Assembly (NCBI GenBank): GCA_024698505.1
Contig: JAILRE010000057.1
Coordinates: 1-64,000 of the forward strand
Direction of reading: 5' to 3'
Origin: Clostridiales bacterium
Lineage (GTDB): Bacteria > Bacillota > Clostridia > Christensenellales > CAG-138
Length of the DNA stretch: 64,000 bases
This document shows, one piece after another, positions 7,007 through 15,867 of the stretch. Numbering within the stretch: position 1 is the stretch's first letter; each line of letters opens with the position of its first letter. The notes below the pieces were generated by a model. The model was not told where the DNA came from, searched no databases, and saw nothing but the letters and a program-made list of their open reading frames with translations. Made by a program: the position numbers and the translations under genes.

Positions 7007-9419
7007 ACGCCCTCAGTTCCGCGCCGAGGCGGAATTTGAGGCTCTTCAGAATGGCGTTGACCGCCTGGCCGATCTCCTCGTCGGTAAGGGTGTGATCGTC
7101 GGAACGGAGCTGGAACGTGAACGCCATGCTCTTCTTCCCGAAGGGGATGCCCTTATCGCCGGGAAGCTTGGGCCTGTAGACGTCGAACACGCGGACGTTC
7201 TCGACGAGCACCCTCGCCTTGGCGGAGGCGATGACGTCTATGACCTGCTGCGCCTCCATGCCGTCGTCAACGATCAGCGCAAGGTCGCGCTGCACGGCGG
7301 GATATTTGGGCAGGGGCTTATACTTCTTCTGCCTTGCGATATGACGGCGGAGCGCCGCGAAATCGAGTTCGGCGATATAGGCCTCGGCGGAGACCTCGAA
7401 CGCGCGCCTAACCTTGGGATGGACGGCGCCGATCTCGCCAAGCTTCTCGCCCGAGACGGTGATGACCGCCTTCTGCGTGGGATGCAGATAGGGGGAACCG
7501 CCCTTTTCGAACCTGACGTCCTCGAGGCCCAGCTTTTCGAACAGCTCCTCGAGCGTGCCCTTAAGGGTGAAGAAATCCTCGTCCTGACCGAAGTGGATGA
7601 CGCCGAGCAGCTTCCTCTCCTCGGGAAGATCGGCGTTGTCGAAATGGACGTTGCCCACCTCGAAGAAGCGGCCGAAGCCCGTCTTGCGGTTGAGGTTCAG
7701 CGCGGCGGCCCGGAGGAGCCCGCCTGCAAGCTCGGTGCGCATGAGGCTCTGATCCTCACCGAAGGGATTCATGAGGCGGACGGTCTTCCTGCGCTCGTCG
7801 TCCTCTTCGAGCATGAGGGAGTCGAGCTCGGCGGGGGAGATGAAGTTGTAATTGTAGAGCTCAAGGCATCCGAGGGCGGCCATGGTATCCTTTATCCTGT
7901 CCTCGTCGCGGAAGGACTCGCCTACGCGGCCGCGGAAGGTGTCGCCCCGCATGAGCGTGGGAGCGATGTTCGTGTATCCGTAGAGCCTGCCGACCTCCTC
8001 GGCGATGTCCCAGTCGGTCTCGATGCCCTTTTCGATATCGGTGCGGAAATGGGGCACCTTTATGCGGAGCGTATCGCAGACGGCCTCTGCGGGGATATTG
8101 ATGGAGCCGAGCAGCTCGACCATTTTGCCGGAGGAGAGGTTCGTGTTCAGTATCTCGTTGATGTGGGAAACGGAGGCGTCGACCTCCTTCTCCATAAGAT
8201 CGGCGGAGCAGACGTCTATCATGCCGCCCATTACCCTGCCGGCGTGGAGCTCTTCTACGAGCTCTATCGCGCGGTTGAGGGCAAGCTCGGCGTTGACGGG
8301 CTCGACGCCCTTTATGAATCTCGCGGCGGAATCCGTCACGTGGCGGAGCTTCCTTGCGGTGGACCTAATGTTCTCGGGACGGAAGACCGCGCTCTCGAAG
8401 AGCGTCGCCTTGGTCTCGGGGGTGATCTCGCTGTTGAGGCCGCCCATGACTCCCGCAACGCCGACGCCCTTTACGGGATCGGCAATGAGGAGCATATCGG
8501 AGCTCATAACGCGCTCCTTGCCGTCAAGGGTGTAGACGACCTCGTCCTGCTTCGCGTTGCGGACGACGATGTGGTTTTCCGCCACGCAGGCAAGATCGAA
8601 GGCGTGCATGGGATGGCCGTACTCCACCAGCACGAGGTTGGTGATATCGACTATGTTGTTTATGGGCCTCATGCCGACGGCGCGGAGCTTCCTCTGCATC
8701 CACAGGGGAGAGGGCTCTATCTTTAGGTCGGTAACGACCCTCGCGCAGTACCTCGGGCAGAGGTAGGGGTTCTCGACGGTGACCTGCGCGACGTCGCGGC
8801 AGTCGCCGTATCCCGTTACGACCTCGGGGACGGGCTCGCTGAAGGGCTTGCCGAGCGCAGCGGCCGCCTCGCGGCAGATGCCTATTATCGACTGACAGTC
8901 GGGACGGTTGGGGGTGAGCTCGATATCGAAAATGCAGTCGTCGAGATCGAGGGCCTCCTGTATGCGCTGGCCGTTCGGGTGCGGCTCTGCGAACACCATA
9001 ACGCCGCCGTTTTCACAGCCGGGGTATTCGACGTTGGTAATGCCCAGCTCCTCGTTCCCGCAGAACATGCCCGCGGAGGCCACGCCGCGCATCTTGGTGG
9101 GATGGATCACGAGGCCTCCCGTGAGCGTGGCGTTATCCAAAGCTACGGGGACCTGATCGCCGACCTTGACGTTCACCGCGTTGGTGACTATCTGAAGGGG
9201 CTCGGCCCTGCCGACGTCGACCATGCAGACGCGGAGCTTATCGGCGTTGGGATGGGGCTCTATAGCGGTTATCTCGCAGACGTAAACGCCGTCGATGCCG
9301 TCCATCTCGGGGATTATCTCGGCCACCTCGAAGCCGCGAAGGAGCATCCTTTCGGAGAATTCCTCGGGCGTAACGGTGAAATCAACGTATTCTTTAAGCC
9401 ATTTGAGCGGAAGTTTCAT
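7005..9419 (-). CDS. pheT: Phenylalanyl-tRNA synthetase beta subunit
   Basis: This 804-residue beta chain belongs to the alpha2-beta2 phenylalanyl-tRNA synthetase. The N-terminus MKLPLKWLKEYVDF, an OB-fold tRNA-binding domain (about residues 40-150), the B3/4 editing domain, B5, the catalytic-like core, and a C-terminal ferredoxin-fold anticodon-binding domain ending in HTLTDEEIGQAVNAILKSL can all be followed. The length is normal. AAAGGAGA precedes the ATG, and the gap to pheS is 18 nt, so the two genes form one operon. Expression is expected to be controlled by the T-box leader upstream of pheS. Confidence 0.96.
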   Translation of the reverse strand: MKLPLKWLKEYVDFTVTPEEFSERMLLRGFEVAEIIPEMDGIDGVYVCEITAIEPHPNADKLRVCMVDVGRAEPLQIVTNAVNVKVGDQVPVALDNATLTGGLVIHPTKMRGVASAGMFCGNEELGITNVEYPGCENGGVMVFAEPHPNGQRIQEALDLDDCIFDIELTPNRPDCQSIIGICREAAAALGKPFSEPVPEVVTGYGDCRDVAQVTVENPYLCPRYCARVVTDLKIEPSPLWMQRKLRAVGMRPINNIVDITNLVLVEYGHPMHAFDLACVAENHIVVRNAKQDEVVYTLDGKERVMSSDMLLIADPVKGVGVAGVMGGLNSEITPETKATLFESAVFRPENIRSTARKLRHVTDSAARFIKGVEPVNAELALNRAIELVEELHAGRVMGGMIDVCSADLMEKEVDASVSHINEILNTNLSSGKMVELLGSINIPAEAVCDTLRIKVPHFRTDIEKGIETDWDIAEEVGRLYGYTNIAPTLMRGDTFRGRVGESFRDEDRIKDTMAALGCLELYNYNFISPAELDSLMLEEDDERRKTVRLMNPFGEDQSLMRTELAGGLLRAAALNLNRKTGFGRFFEVGNVHFDNADLPEERKLLGVIHFGQDEDFFTLKGTLEELFEKLGLEDVRFEKGGSPYLHPTQKAVITVSGEKLGEIGAVHPKVRRAFEVSAEAYIAELDFAALRRHIARQKKYKPLPKYPAVQRDLALIVDDGMEAQQVIDVIASAKARVLVENVRVFDVYRPKLPGDKGIPFGKKSMAFTFQLRSDDHTLTDEEIGQAVNAILKSLKFRLGAELRA

Positions 9420-9437
9420 ATTGCTTTCTCCTTTGCA

Positions 9438-10466
9438 TTATTTGAACTGGGAAAGGAATCTGCCGTCGCCCTCGTAGATGAGGCGGATGTCGCTTATGCC
9501 GTACTTGAGGCAGACGACGCGGTCGACTCCGACGCCCCAGGCGAATGCGCGCCACTCGTCGGGGCTCTTGCCGCAGTTCTCTATCTCATGCGGGTTCGTG
9601 ATGCCGCAGCCCATTATCTCCATCCAGCCCGTGCCCTTGCAGGAGGAACAGCCCTTGCCGCCGCAGATGGTGCAGGAGATGTCGACCTCGGCCGAGGGCT
9701 CCGTGAACGGGAAGTAGCTGGGGCGCAGACGGGATTCGATATTCTCGCCGAACACGGCCTTGACGAACGAATCGATCGTCCCCTTGAGATCGGCGAGCGA
9801 AACGTTCCTGTCGACCACAAGGCCCTCCATCTGCATGAATACGGGGCTGTGGGAGGCGTCGGGTTCGTCCACGCGGAAGCACCTGCCGGGTATTACGAGG
9901 CGGAACGGCAGATCGAGCGTCTTCAGCGCCCTCGCCTCGCAGGGGGAGGTGTGCGTCCTGAGGAGGACCTTGTCGTTCACGTAGAAGGTATCCTGCATGT
10001 CCCTCGCGGGATGGTTGGGAGGCAGGTTCAGAAGCGTGAAGTTGTACTCGTCGTACTCGACCTCGGGGCCCTCGAACGTGGTGAAGCCGAGGCCCACCAG
10101 CGCGTCCCTTATCTCGCGGTAGACGAGCGTAAGGGGATTGAGCGCCCCCATGGGAACGGCGCGCCTTTTGCCGGGAAGGGTGACGTCGATCGACTCCTTC
10201 TCTATCTTGACGCGCTCTGCAATCTCGGCAAGAGCGGCCTTGCGCTCCTCGAATTTCTCGGCGAGCTCCTGCTTTACGGCGTTGGCGCGCTTGCCCATCT
10301 CGGCCCTCTCCTCGGCGGAGAGCTTGCCCATCGTGCGCAGGATGGCGGTCAGCTTGCCGCCCCTGCCCAGTACGGAGGTCGAAAGCTCGGCAAGCTCCTC
10401 GGAGCTCGTGATCTTCTCAAGCTCCCGCATAGCGGCTTCGCGTATCTCGCGCAGTTCTTCGAACAT
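9438..10466 (-). CDS. pheS: Phenylalanyl-tRNA synthetase alpha subunit
   Basis: This 342-residue catalytic subunit is a class II synthetase that attaches phenylalanine to tRNA-Phe. The N-terminal coiled-coil arm (about residues 1-85) is followed by the class II core with TFEGPEVEYDEYNF, HPARDMQDTFYV, the motif 2 loop GRCFRVDEPDASHSPVF and the C-terminal glycine-rich motif 3 region GWGVDRVVCLKYG. A cysteine cluster (CTICGGKGCSSCKG) sits before motif 3, as in many bacterial PheS proteins. The start is supported by AAAGGAGA. It is the first gene of the pheST transcript. Confidence 0.96.
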   Translation of the reverse strand: MFEELREIREAAMRELEKITSSEELAELSTSVLGRGGKLTAILRTMGKLSAEERAEMGKRANAVKQELAEKFEERKAALAEIAERVKIEKESIDVTLPGKRRAVPMGALNPLTLVYREIRDALVGLGFTTFEGPEVEYDEYNFTLLNLPPNHPARDMQDTFYVNDKVLLRTHTSPCEARALKTLDLPFRLVIPGRCFRVDEPDASHSPVFMQMEGLVVDRNVSLADLKGTIDSFVKAVFGENIESRLRPSYFPFTEPSAEVDISCTICGGKGCSSCKGTGWMEIMGCGITNPHEIENCGKSPDEWRAFAWGVGVDRVVCLKYGISDIRLIYEGDGRFLSQFK

Positions 10467-10504
10467 TGTTCTCTATCTCCTTTCGGTGATCCGTTTATTT
10501 GCAA

Positions 10505-10745
10505 ATAAAAAATCGCCCTTCCCTCAATAGGGACGGACGAAGCCCGTGGTACCACCCCGGTTCGCATGGAAAACCATGCCTCATTGACGCGGTAACGGGC
10601 GCACCCGTCGGCGGCTACGCATCGGAACGACTTCACTGCCGAGGCTCCGGGGCGAACTATATGCGGTCCCTCATTGGCGCGCTCGCAGCAAATGCGCGCC
10701 TCTCTGAAAAATCGTCGCCGCTTTTCCCTTTCAAAGCCTGTACGG
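10505..10745 (-). promoter_or_regulatory. T-box riboswitch leader of pheST
   Basis: On the minus strand the leader contains GGGGTGGTACCACGGG (within 10541-10560), the T-box antiterminator sequence that pairs with the tRNA acceptor end. It is followed by a terminator whose stem TCGTCC/GGGCGA and inner stem TCCC/GGGA end in six T (10505-10540). The upstream 180 nt can form the long Stem I. A TTC triplet (Phe codon) occurs in its 3' half, but I could not assign the specifier loop with certainty. Uncharged tRNA-Phe is expected to favour antitermination. Confidence 0.93.
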
Positions 10746-10751
10746 GTACTG

Positions 10752-10780
10752 ATTTTAGCAGAACGCTCGGGCTTTGTCAA
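10752..10780 (-). promoter_or_regulatory. sigma-A promoter of pheST
   Basis: On the minus strand, TTGACA (10775-10780), a 17 nt spacer and TAAAAT (10752-10757) lie just upstream of the T-box leader. Confidence 0.85.
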
Positions 10781-10837
10781 CCGGAAAATGGCGGATTTCA
10801 CGCCCGCAGAGGAACTTTTTTTCCTTTATTATGGCAG

Positions 10838-10866
10838 TTGCAATCGTATGACCTATGTTGTATAAT
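10838..10866 (+). promoter_or_regulatory. sigma-A promoter of the polysaccharide locus, next to the start codon
   Basis: TTGCAA (10838-10843), a 17 nt spacer and a perfect TATAAT (10861-10866). The ATG at 10875 lies 8 nt after the -10 box, so the mRNA would begin almost at the start codon. The promoter at 54341 has the same first ten bases, TTGCAATCGT. Confidence 0.8.
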
Positions 10867-10874
10867 TAGATGAT

Positions 10875-12665
10875 ATGAAGAACATGGGGGAAAATCGCAA
10901 TAAGCGGGCGGATCTGGGTGCGCTGGGCACTTTGATCGAAAAACGGAAGGACGGATCCTTCCGCGAGATCCTCGACGATTGGCGCTGGATATTCACTTAT
11001 ACCAAGCGTCATAAGTTTGCCGTACTGTTTTACACGGTGCTGGGCGTATTGAGCACGACCATGGGCATAGTCGCGAGCGTCGCGGGGAAGTATCTTATCG
11101 ATATCATCGTCGGCTACCAGACCTCAAAGCTCGGCCTCCTCATCGCCATTATCCTCGGCAGCGCGGCCTCGTCCCTTATCTTCTCGAACCTTATCAGCAG
11201 GCTTTCCGCAAAGATCTCGATCGACATCAACAACGACATTCAGGCGGATATCTTCGACCGCATAATCGACGTGGACTGGAAGGCCATAAGCGAGTATTCC
11301 AGCGGCGATCTGCTCAACCGCTTCAACAGCGACGTCAGCACCGTCAGCAAGAACGCCATAAGCTGGCTGCCCTCCATAATAATCTCCATCTACAACTTCG
11401 CCGCAACGTTCGCGGTAATATGGCATTACAACAAGATAATGAGCCTCATCGCCTTCGCGAGCGCTCCCGTTATGCTCGTGATGAGCAGATACTTCATCAG
11501 GAAGCAGAGGGAGTACGCCAAGAAGGTCAAGGAGACGGGAAGCCGAATGATGGGCTTCGAGGTGGAGACCTTCTATAATTTCGATACTATCAAGTCCTTC
11601 GGCGTAATGAACGTCTTCGGAAAGAAGCTGCGCGACTGGCAGCATAAGATGAAGGACATCAGCCTCGAATACAACCTGTTCACGATCAAGACCAACGTGT
11701 TCATGTCGGTGCTCGGGCTTCTCGTTCAGTACGGCGCGTTCGGCTACTGCCTGTTCCTGCTGTGGACTCAGCAGATCACCTACGGCACGATGACGCTCTT
11801 CCTCGCGCAGAGGGCAAGGCTGTCCAACGCTTTCAACAGTCTTATCGGTATCGTGCCCTCCTTCCTGACGAGCTCTGTCTCCGCGCACCGCATACGCGAG
11901 ATAATCGATCTGCCCAGGGAGAGGCATCTTGCGGAAAGCAGCAAGCTTGTCGAGCTTGCCGACGGCGGCTTCGAGGTCAGGATGGACGGCGTCAGCTTCG
12001 CCTACGTCGAGGATAAGCAGGTCATCGTCGATTCCGCTTTCAAGGCTGCCCCCGGCGAGATTGTCGCGATAATCGGCCCCTCGGGCGAAGGAAAGACGAC
12101 CATGATCCGCCTTCTGCTCGGGCTCATAAGGCCCGATTCCGGCGTGACGTTCCTCAGGGCGAACGAGGGGACCGAGGTGCAGATGAACGCGGACAGCCGA
12201 CTGATGTTCTCATACGTTCCGCAGGGCAACACGATGCTCTACGGTACCGTCGCCGAGAATATGCGCCTCGTAAAGGAGAACGCGACCGACGAGGAGATAA
12301 TCAACGCCCTTAAGGTAGCCTGCGCTTGGGACTTCATTTCCAAGCTTCCCGATACGATCAACTCCAAGGTCGGCGAGCGCGGCAAGGGCTTCTCCGAGGG
12401 CCAGGCGCAGAGGCTCGCCATAGCGAGGGCGGTTCTGAGGGACGCGCCCATACTGCTTCTGGACGAGGCGACCTCGGCGCTCGACGTTGCGACCGAGCGG
12501 GAGGTGCTGAGGAATATTATTGGGGAACACCCCAACAAGACCTGCATAGTCACCACGCACAGACCGACGGTGCTTTCCCTCTGCAAGCGCGTTTACCGCG
12601 TTATGGAGGGCAAGGTCACCGAGCTTGACGAAGAGGAATCCGCTAAGGCGGCTATGGATTTTTGA
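10875..12665 (+). CDS. ABC exporter, fused membrane and ATPase domains (MsbA/PglK-like)
   Basis: This 596-residue half-transporter has a six-helix type IV exporter domain (about residues 40-330) followed by an ATPase domain. Visible ATPase motifs are Walker A GPSGEGKTT, a divergent signature FSEGQAQRLA in place of LSGGQ, Walker B ILLLDEATSALD and the switch His in TTHRPT. Family members export peptides, drugs or lipids, and PglK members flip lipid-linked oligosaccharides. As the first gene of the polysaccharide locus, 3 nt before the phosphatase gene, a role in flipping a glycolipid intermediate is plausible but not proven. No ribosome binding site precedes the ATG, which sits at the predicted transcription start. 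Confidence 0.85.
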   Translation: MKNMGENRNKRADLGALGTLIEKRKDGSFREILDDWRWIFTYTKRHKFAVLFYTVLGVLSTTMGIVASVAGKYLIDIIVGYQTSKLGLLIAIILGSAASSLIFSNLISRLSAKISIDINNDIQADIFDRIIDVDWKAISEYSSGDLLNRFNSDVSTVSKNAISWLPSIIISIYNFAATFAVIWHYNKIMSLIAFASAPVMLVMSRYFIRKQREYAKKVKETGSRMMGFEVETFYNFDTIKSFGVMNVFGKKLRDWQHKMKDISLEYNLFTIKTNVFMSVLGLLVQYGAFGYCLFLLWTQQITYGTMTLFLAQRARLSNAFNSLIGIVPSFLTSSVSAHRIREIIDLPRERHLAESSKLVELADGGFEVRMDGVSFAYVEDKQVIVDSAFKAAPGEIVAIIGPSGEGKTTMIRLLLGLIRPDSGVTFLRANEGTEVQMNADSRLMFSYVPQGNTMLYGTVAENMRLVKENATDEEIINALKVACAWDFISKLPDTINSKVGERGKGFSEGQAQRLAIARAVLRDAPILLLDEATSALDVATEREVLRNIIGEHPNKTCIVTTHRPTVLSLCKRVYRVMEGKVTELDEEESAKAAMDF

Positions 12666-12668
12666 CCG

Positions 12669-13418
12669 ATGACAGATATTCATTCGCACATACTCCCGGG
12701 GGTCGACGACGGCTCCCAGAGCCTTGAGGAGTCGCTTGAAATGCTCTTCATGGCGGCGGAAAGCGGCGTAGAAACGATAGTCGCCACGCCGCACTGCAAT
12801 ATCCCCGGGGAATATGAAAACTACGTCTCTCCCGAGATCGACGGGCTGTTCATGTACCTGAAGGAGGAGGCGAGGCGCCGCGGGGCGCCGATAAAGCTCC
12901 TCTACGGCATGGAGATATTCGCCACCGAAGATCTGCCCGAGCTCCTTGAAAAGGGGCGGGCGAGAACGCTGAACGGAACGAAGTACTTCCTTACCGAATT
13001 CTCCTTCGGAGAGGATCCGTATTTCTGCGCGGACGTGCTTAGACGCTGCCGGGATAAGGGCTTCATACCGGTGATAGCCCATCCGGAAAGGTACGTCTTC
13101 GTGCAGGACGATCCGCAGACCGCGTTCGAATGGTGCGTCTCGGGCTGCGCTCTGCAGGTCAACAAGGGAAGCCTGTTGGGCAGGTTCGGATACCGGGCGC
13201 AGAGAACCGCAGAGCTTTTGATAGATCACGGGCTCGCCGCCTGCGTCGCGAGCGACGCTCACGGAAGCGTGAGCAGGACCACGCACATGGGCGAGATCAG
13301 GGAACATCTTACTGAAAACCTCGGGCATGAATACGCGCGGCTGCTCCTAAGGGAGAATCCCTCGCGCATACTTGCCGGAAAGGAACTCTTGGGTTATGAA
13401 CCGATACCGTTTATCTGA
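12669..13418 (+). CDS. CpsB/YwqE-type PHP-fold protein-tyrosine phosphatase
   Basis: This 249-residue metal-dependent phosphatase belongs to the CpsB/CapC/YwqE family. It is expected to remove phosphate from the tyrosine tail of BY-kinases. The start MTDIHSHILPGVDDG carries the first metal ligands, followed by VATPHCN, the ELL..GRARTLNG region, VIAHPERY, and the late DAHG motif in VASDAHGS, all typical of the family. The length is normal. Its substrates are probably the two kinases encoded directly downstream (14315-17364). The ABC exporter gene ends 3 nt upstream, so translation may be coupled. Confidence 0.93.
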   Translation: MTDIHSHILPGVDDGSQSLEESLEMLFMAAESGVETIVATPHCNIPGEYENYVSPEIDGLFMYLKEEARRRGAPIKLLYGMEIFATEDLPELLEKGRARTLNGTKYFLTEFSFGEDPYFCADVLRRCRDKGFIPVIAHPERYVFVQDDPQTAFEWCVSGCALQVNKGSLLGRFGYRAQRTAELLIDHGLAACVASDAHGSVSRTTHMGEIREHLTENLGHEYARLLLRENPSRILAGKELLGYEPIPFI

Positions 13419-13448
13419 TAACGTTTCAAGGGAAGGAGGGAACGCCTT

Positions 13449-14312
13449 ATGATGAAAAAGGTCAGGATAGCGATAGTCGTCTTCTTTATCGCGGTCACCG
13501 TCGTTTTCGGCACGCTGACGATAAGGAGGCGCCTTACCACCGATTACCGCGCTCCGGTCATCAAGGCGGATTCCGATACGCTCATCGTGAGCATATCCGC
13601 TACGGATGAAGACCTTTTGAAGGGCATGACCGCGTACGACAATATCGACGGCGACGTCACCGATAAGCTCGTCGTGGAGTCCAAGGGCAAATTCGTTTCC
13701 AAGGGTACGCTTCACGTCACCTACGCAGCTTTCGACAGCAACCGAAACGTCGCAACGAAGACCCGCGAGGTCATTTACGTCGACTACGTTTCGCCGCATT
13801 TCCACCTGTATTCGCCTTTGAGATACCCCGCGAGCAGCACGGGAACGGATTATCTTGAAAACATGACCGCGGAGGACTGCCTTGACGGCAGCCTCAAGAA
13901 GCAGATAAAGGTCAGCCTCGGCAAGGCGATCGCGGTCAGCGGCACTGTGATGCATATGCCCATGGACGTGCAGGTCACCAACAGCTGCGGCGACACCGCC
14001 GTGCTGGAGCTCACCGTGAGCCTTGAGGATTATTCCGAATACAGCAAGCCCGTGCCCGCGCTTCGCGAGTACATAGTTTATGTACCAAAGGGCGGCGCCA
14101 TAGATCTGCGCTCGTTCATCACGGGCGTATGGTCCGCCGGAGTCACACGCGATTTCTCGTATTATCGCGTGAATCCCGACAGCGACATATATGTTTACGA
14201 AAACGGCCTCGATCTTAACGTTCCCGGCATATACGAGGTCACGTACAGCCTTATCCGCGGAGAGGGCGAGGAGCAGGGCAATACGACTTTGATCGTGATA
14301 GTGGAGGATTGA
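13449..14312 (+). CDS. Exported protein with Ig-like domains, function unknown
   Basis: This 287-residue protein has an N-terminal signal anchor (about residues 5-25) and no other membrane segment, so most of it should lie outside the cell. The phrases YDNIDGDVTDKL and TYAAFDSNRNVATKTREV, and a second copy around EDCLDGSLKKQI, match the pattern of bacterial Ig-like domains of the DUF5011/HYR kind. AAGGAGGG precedes the double ATG. Proteins of this type occur between the phosphatase and kinase genes in clostridial capsule loci; a scaffold role at the site of assembly is possible. No catalytic motif was seen. Confidence 0.7.
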   Translation: MMKKVRIAIVVFFIAVTVVFGTLTIRRRLTTDYRAPVIKADSDTLIVSISATDEDLLKGMTAYDNIDGDVTDKLVVESKGKFVSKGTLHVTYAAFDSNRNVATKTREVIYVDYVSPHFHLYSPLRYPASSTGTDYLENMTAEDCLDGSLKKQIKVSLGKAIAVSGTVMHMPMDVQVTNSCGDTAVLELTVSLEDYSEYSKPVPALREYIVYVPKGGAIDLRSFITGVWSAGVTRDFSYYRVNPDSDIYVYENGLDLNVPGIYEVTYSLIRGEGEEQGNTTLIVIVED

Positions 14313-14314
14313 AC

Positions 14315-15859
14315 ATGGATAACGAGAACAATTCCGCAAGCCTCCTCGATAAGATAAACCTGTACAGCATATTCAGGGACATACTGCGCAATCTCTGGGC
14401 GATAGCGCTCTTTGCAGCCGCAGTCGCGATGCTCGTCAACCTCAACGACCACAGGAAGCTGGAGAACACCTATTCGACCAAGGCGACGTTTGCCGTCACC
14501 TCGAGAACGTCCGGCAACTACGCGTACAGCAACCTTACGGCCGCCTCCACTATGGCGACCAGCTACTCAAACATCCTCAACAGCAGCCTGCTGAAAAAGA
14601 AGGTCTGCAAGGATCTCGGGGTGTCGAGCTTCAACGCCACCATGTCCGCCGGCGTTATAAAGGACACCAACCTGATGACGCTCCGCGTGACGTCGGACAC
14701 CCCCTGGAACGCGTTCAGCATAACCAAGTCGGTCATGAAGAACATCTCGGAGCTGACCAACTACGTTTCGAGCGACATGGTAATGGAGGTGCTGCAGGAG
14801 CCTTCCGTGCCCACCGCGGCGAATCTTGCTACCACTTCCCGCCGGCATATGATCAAGATAGGCCTCATTGCGGGCGCGGCGATGACACTCGTATTCGCGT
14901 TCCTCTCCTACAAGAAGGATACGATCAAGCGCGAGGATGATATCGCCGAGAAGCTCGATTCCGAGGCGCTGGGCGTGCTTTACAATTACAGGAGCAGAAG
15001 GACGAAGAAGAGCGGGACCGTACTCAGGAGAAAAACAAAGCTGCTCGTGACGGAGGTCACGGCGGGATTCGAATTCGTCGAGCGGTTCAAGAAGATCGCC
15101 GCGCTCATATCCTCCAAGGCGCAGAAGCAAGGCGCGAAGGTCATCGTCATTACCAGCGTGTTCGAGCACGAGGGCAAATCCACCGTCTCCTCCAACATCG
15201 CGCTCTCGCTCGCCCAACAGAACCACAAGGTGCTTTTGATAGACGGCGACCTCAGGCGCCCGACTCTGAACAGCATTTTCCTCGAAAACGGGGAGGAGGC
15301 CAAGGCCTCGCCCGACGATATCCTCGAGGGAAGGATCACCGCGCTGGATCCCTCCGTGCTGGATGAGAGCCACGGTCTGCATCTCTTGCTGAACGACACG
15401 AATTATTCGAATTCCACGGATATCGTTTCCTCGAAGGGGATGGAGGATCTCATCGCCCTTGCAAGAAGGGAATACGAATTCATCGTTATCGATACGCCGC
15501 CCATGTCCCTTATGGCGGACGCGGAGGTTTTCGCCGACATGTCCGATATGAGCGTGCTCGTCATCAATTACGATATGATACCCGCTCCGGACATCAACGA
15601 CGCCATTGATTCCCTGAGGGGCTGCCGCGCCAAGTTCGAGGGCTGCATCCTCAACAGGGTGCGCACGCTTCCGTTTGAGCGCCGCGCGGTGGTAGGCTAC
15701 GGCGGTTACGGCAGATACGGCCGCTACGGCAATTACGGCAGGTACGGCAAATACGGCCGCTACGGCAAATACGGCCGTTACGGCAATTACGGCAATTACG
15801 GTCACTACGGCCATTACGCATACGACGACCAAAGCGGCAGCGAAAAGGTCGGGGAGTGA
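14315..15859 (+). CDS. Wzz/BY-kinase fusion with Tyr-Gly tail (first copy)
   Basis: This 514-residue protein combines a chain-length regulator domain with a bacterial tyrosine kinase. Two membrane helices (about residues 25-45 and 185-205) bracket an extracellular loop. The cytoplasmic kinase shows Walker A SVFEHEGKSTVSSN, Walker A' VLLIDGDLRRP and Walker B FIVIDTPPMSL. The C-terminus is a run of 14 G-X-Y type units with 15 tyrosines, the expected autophosphorylation cluster. The ATG at 14315 has GGAGG 7 nt upstream; a TTG at 14309 overlaps the previous stop. Family knowledge: cycles of tail phosphorylation and removal by CpsB set polymer length and export. The next gene is a second complete copy. 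Confidence 0.9.
   Translation: MDNENNSASLLDKINLYSIFRDILRNLWAIALFAAAVAMLVNLNDHRKLENTYSTKATFAVTSRTSGNYAYSNLTAASTMATSYSNILNSSLLKKKVCKDLGVSSFNATMSAGVIKDTNLMTLRVTSDTPWNAFSITKSVMKNISELTNYVSSDMVMEVLQEPSVPTAANLATTSRRHMIKIGLIAGAAMTLVFAFLSYKKDTIKREDDIAEKLDSEALGVLYNYRSRRTKKSGTVLRRKTKLLVTEVTAGFEFVERFKKIAALISSKAQKQGAKVIVITSVFEHEGKSTVSSNIALSLAQQNHKVLLIDGDLRRPTLNSIFLENGEEAKASPDDILEGRITALDPSVLDESHGLHLLLNDTNYSNSTDIVSSKGMEDLIALARREYEFIVIDTPPMSLMADAEVFADMSDMSVLVINYDMIPAPDINDAIDSLRGCRAKFEGCILNRVRTLPFERRAVVGYGGYGRYGRYGNYGRYGKYGRYGKYGRYGNYGNYGHYGHYAYDDQSGSEKVGE
15695..15823 (+). repeat. In-frame TAC-GGC tandem repeat coding for the Tyr tail of kinase 1
   Basis: About 14 imperfect 9 nt units of the form GGC-(CGC/AAA/AAT/CAC)-TAC encode Gly-X-Tyr, where X is Arg, Lys, Asn or His. 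It contains 15 tyrosines. Copy number could change by slippage without breaking the frame. Confidence 0.9.
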
Positions 15860-15867
15860 GGAAGCGT

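Noticed and set aside
6984..8726. 580-codon open frame antisense to pheT
   Set aside because: High-GC codon bias of pheT leaves the opposite strand open; pheT itself is intact and unmistakable.
15695..15823. Short regular repeats considered as a CRISPR array
   Set aside because: Units are 9 nt without spacers and are in frame inside a kinase gene. No CRISPR-like repeat-spacer structure was found in the window.
14567..15832. 421-codon antisense frame with Val-Ala repeats
   Set aside because: The Val/Ala repeats are the reverse reading of the TAC-GGC kinase tail, not an independent gene.
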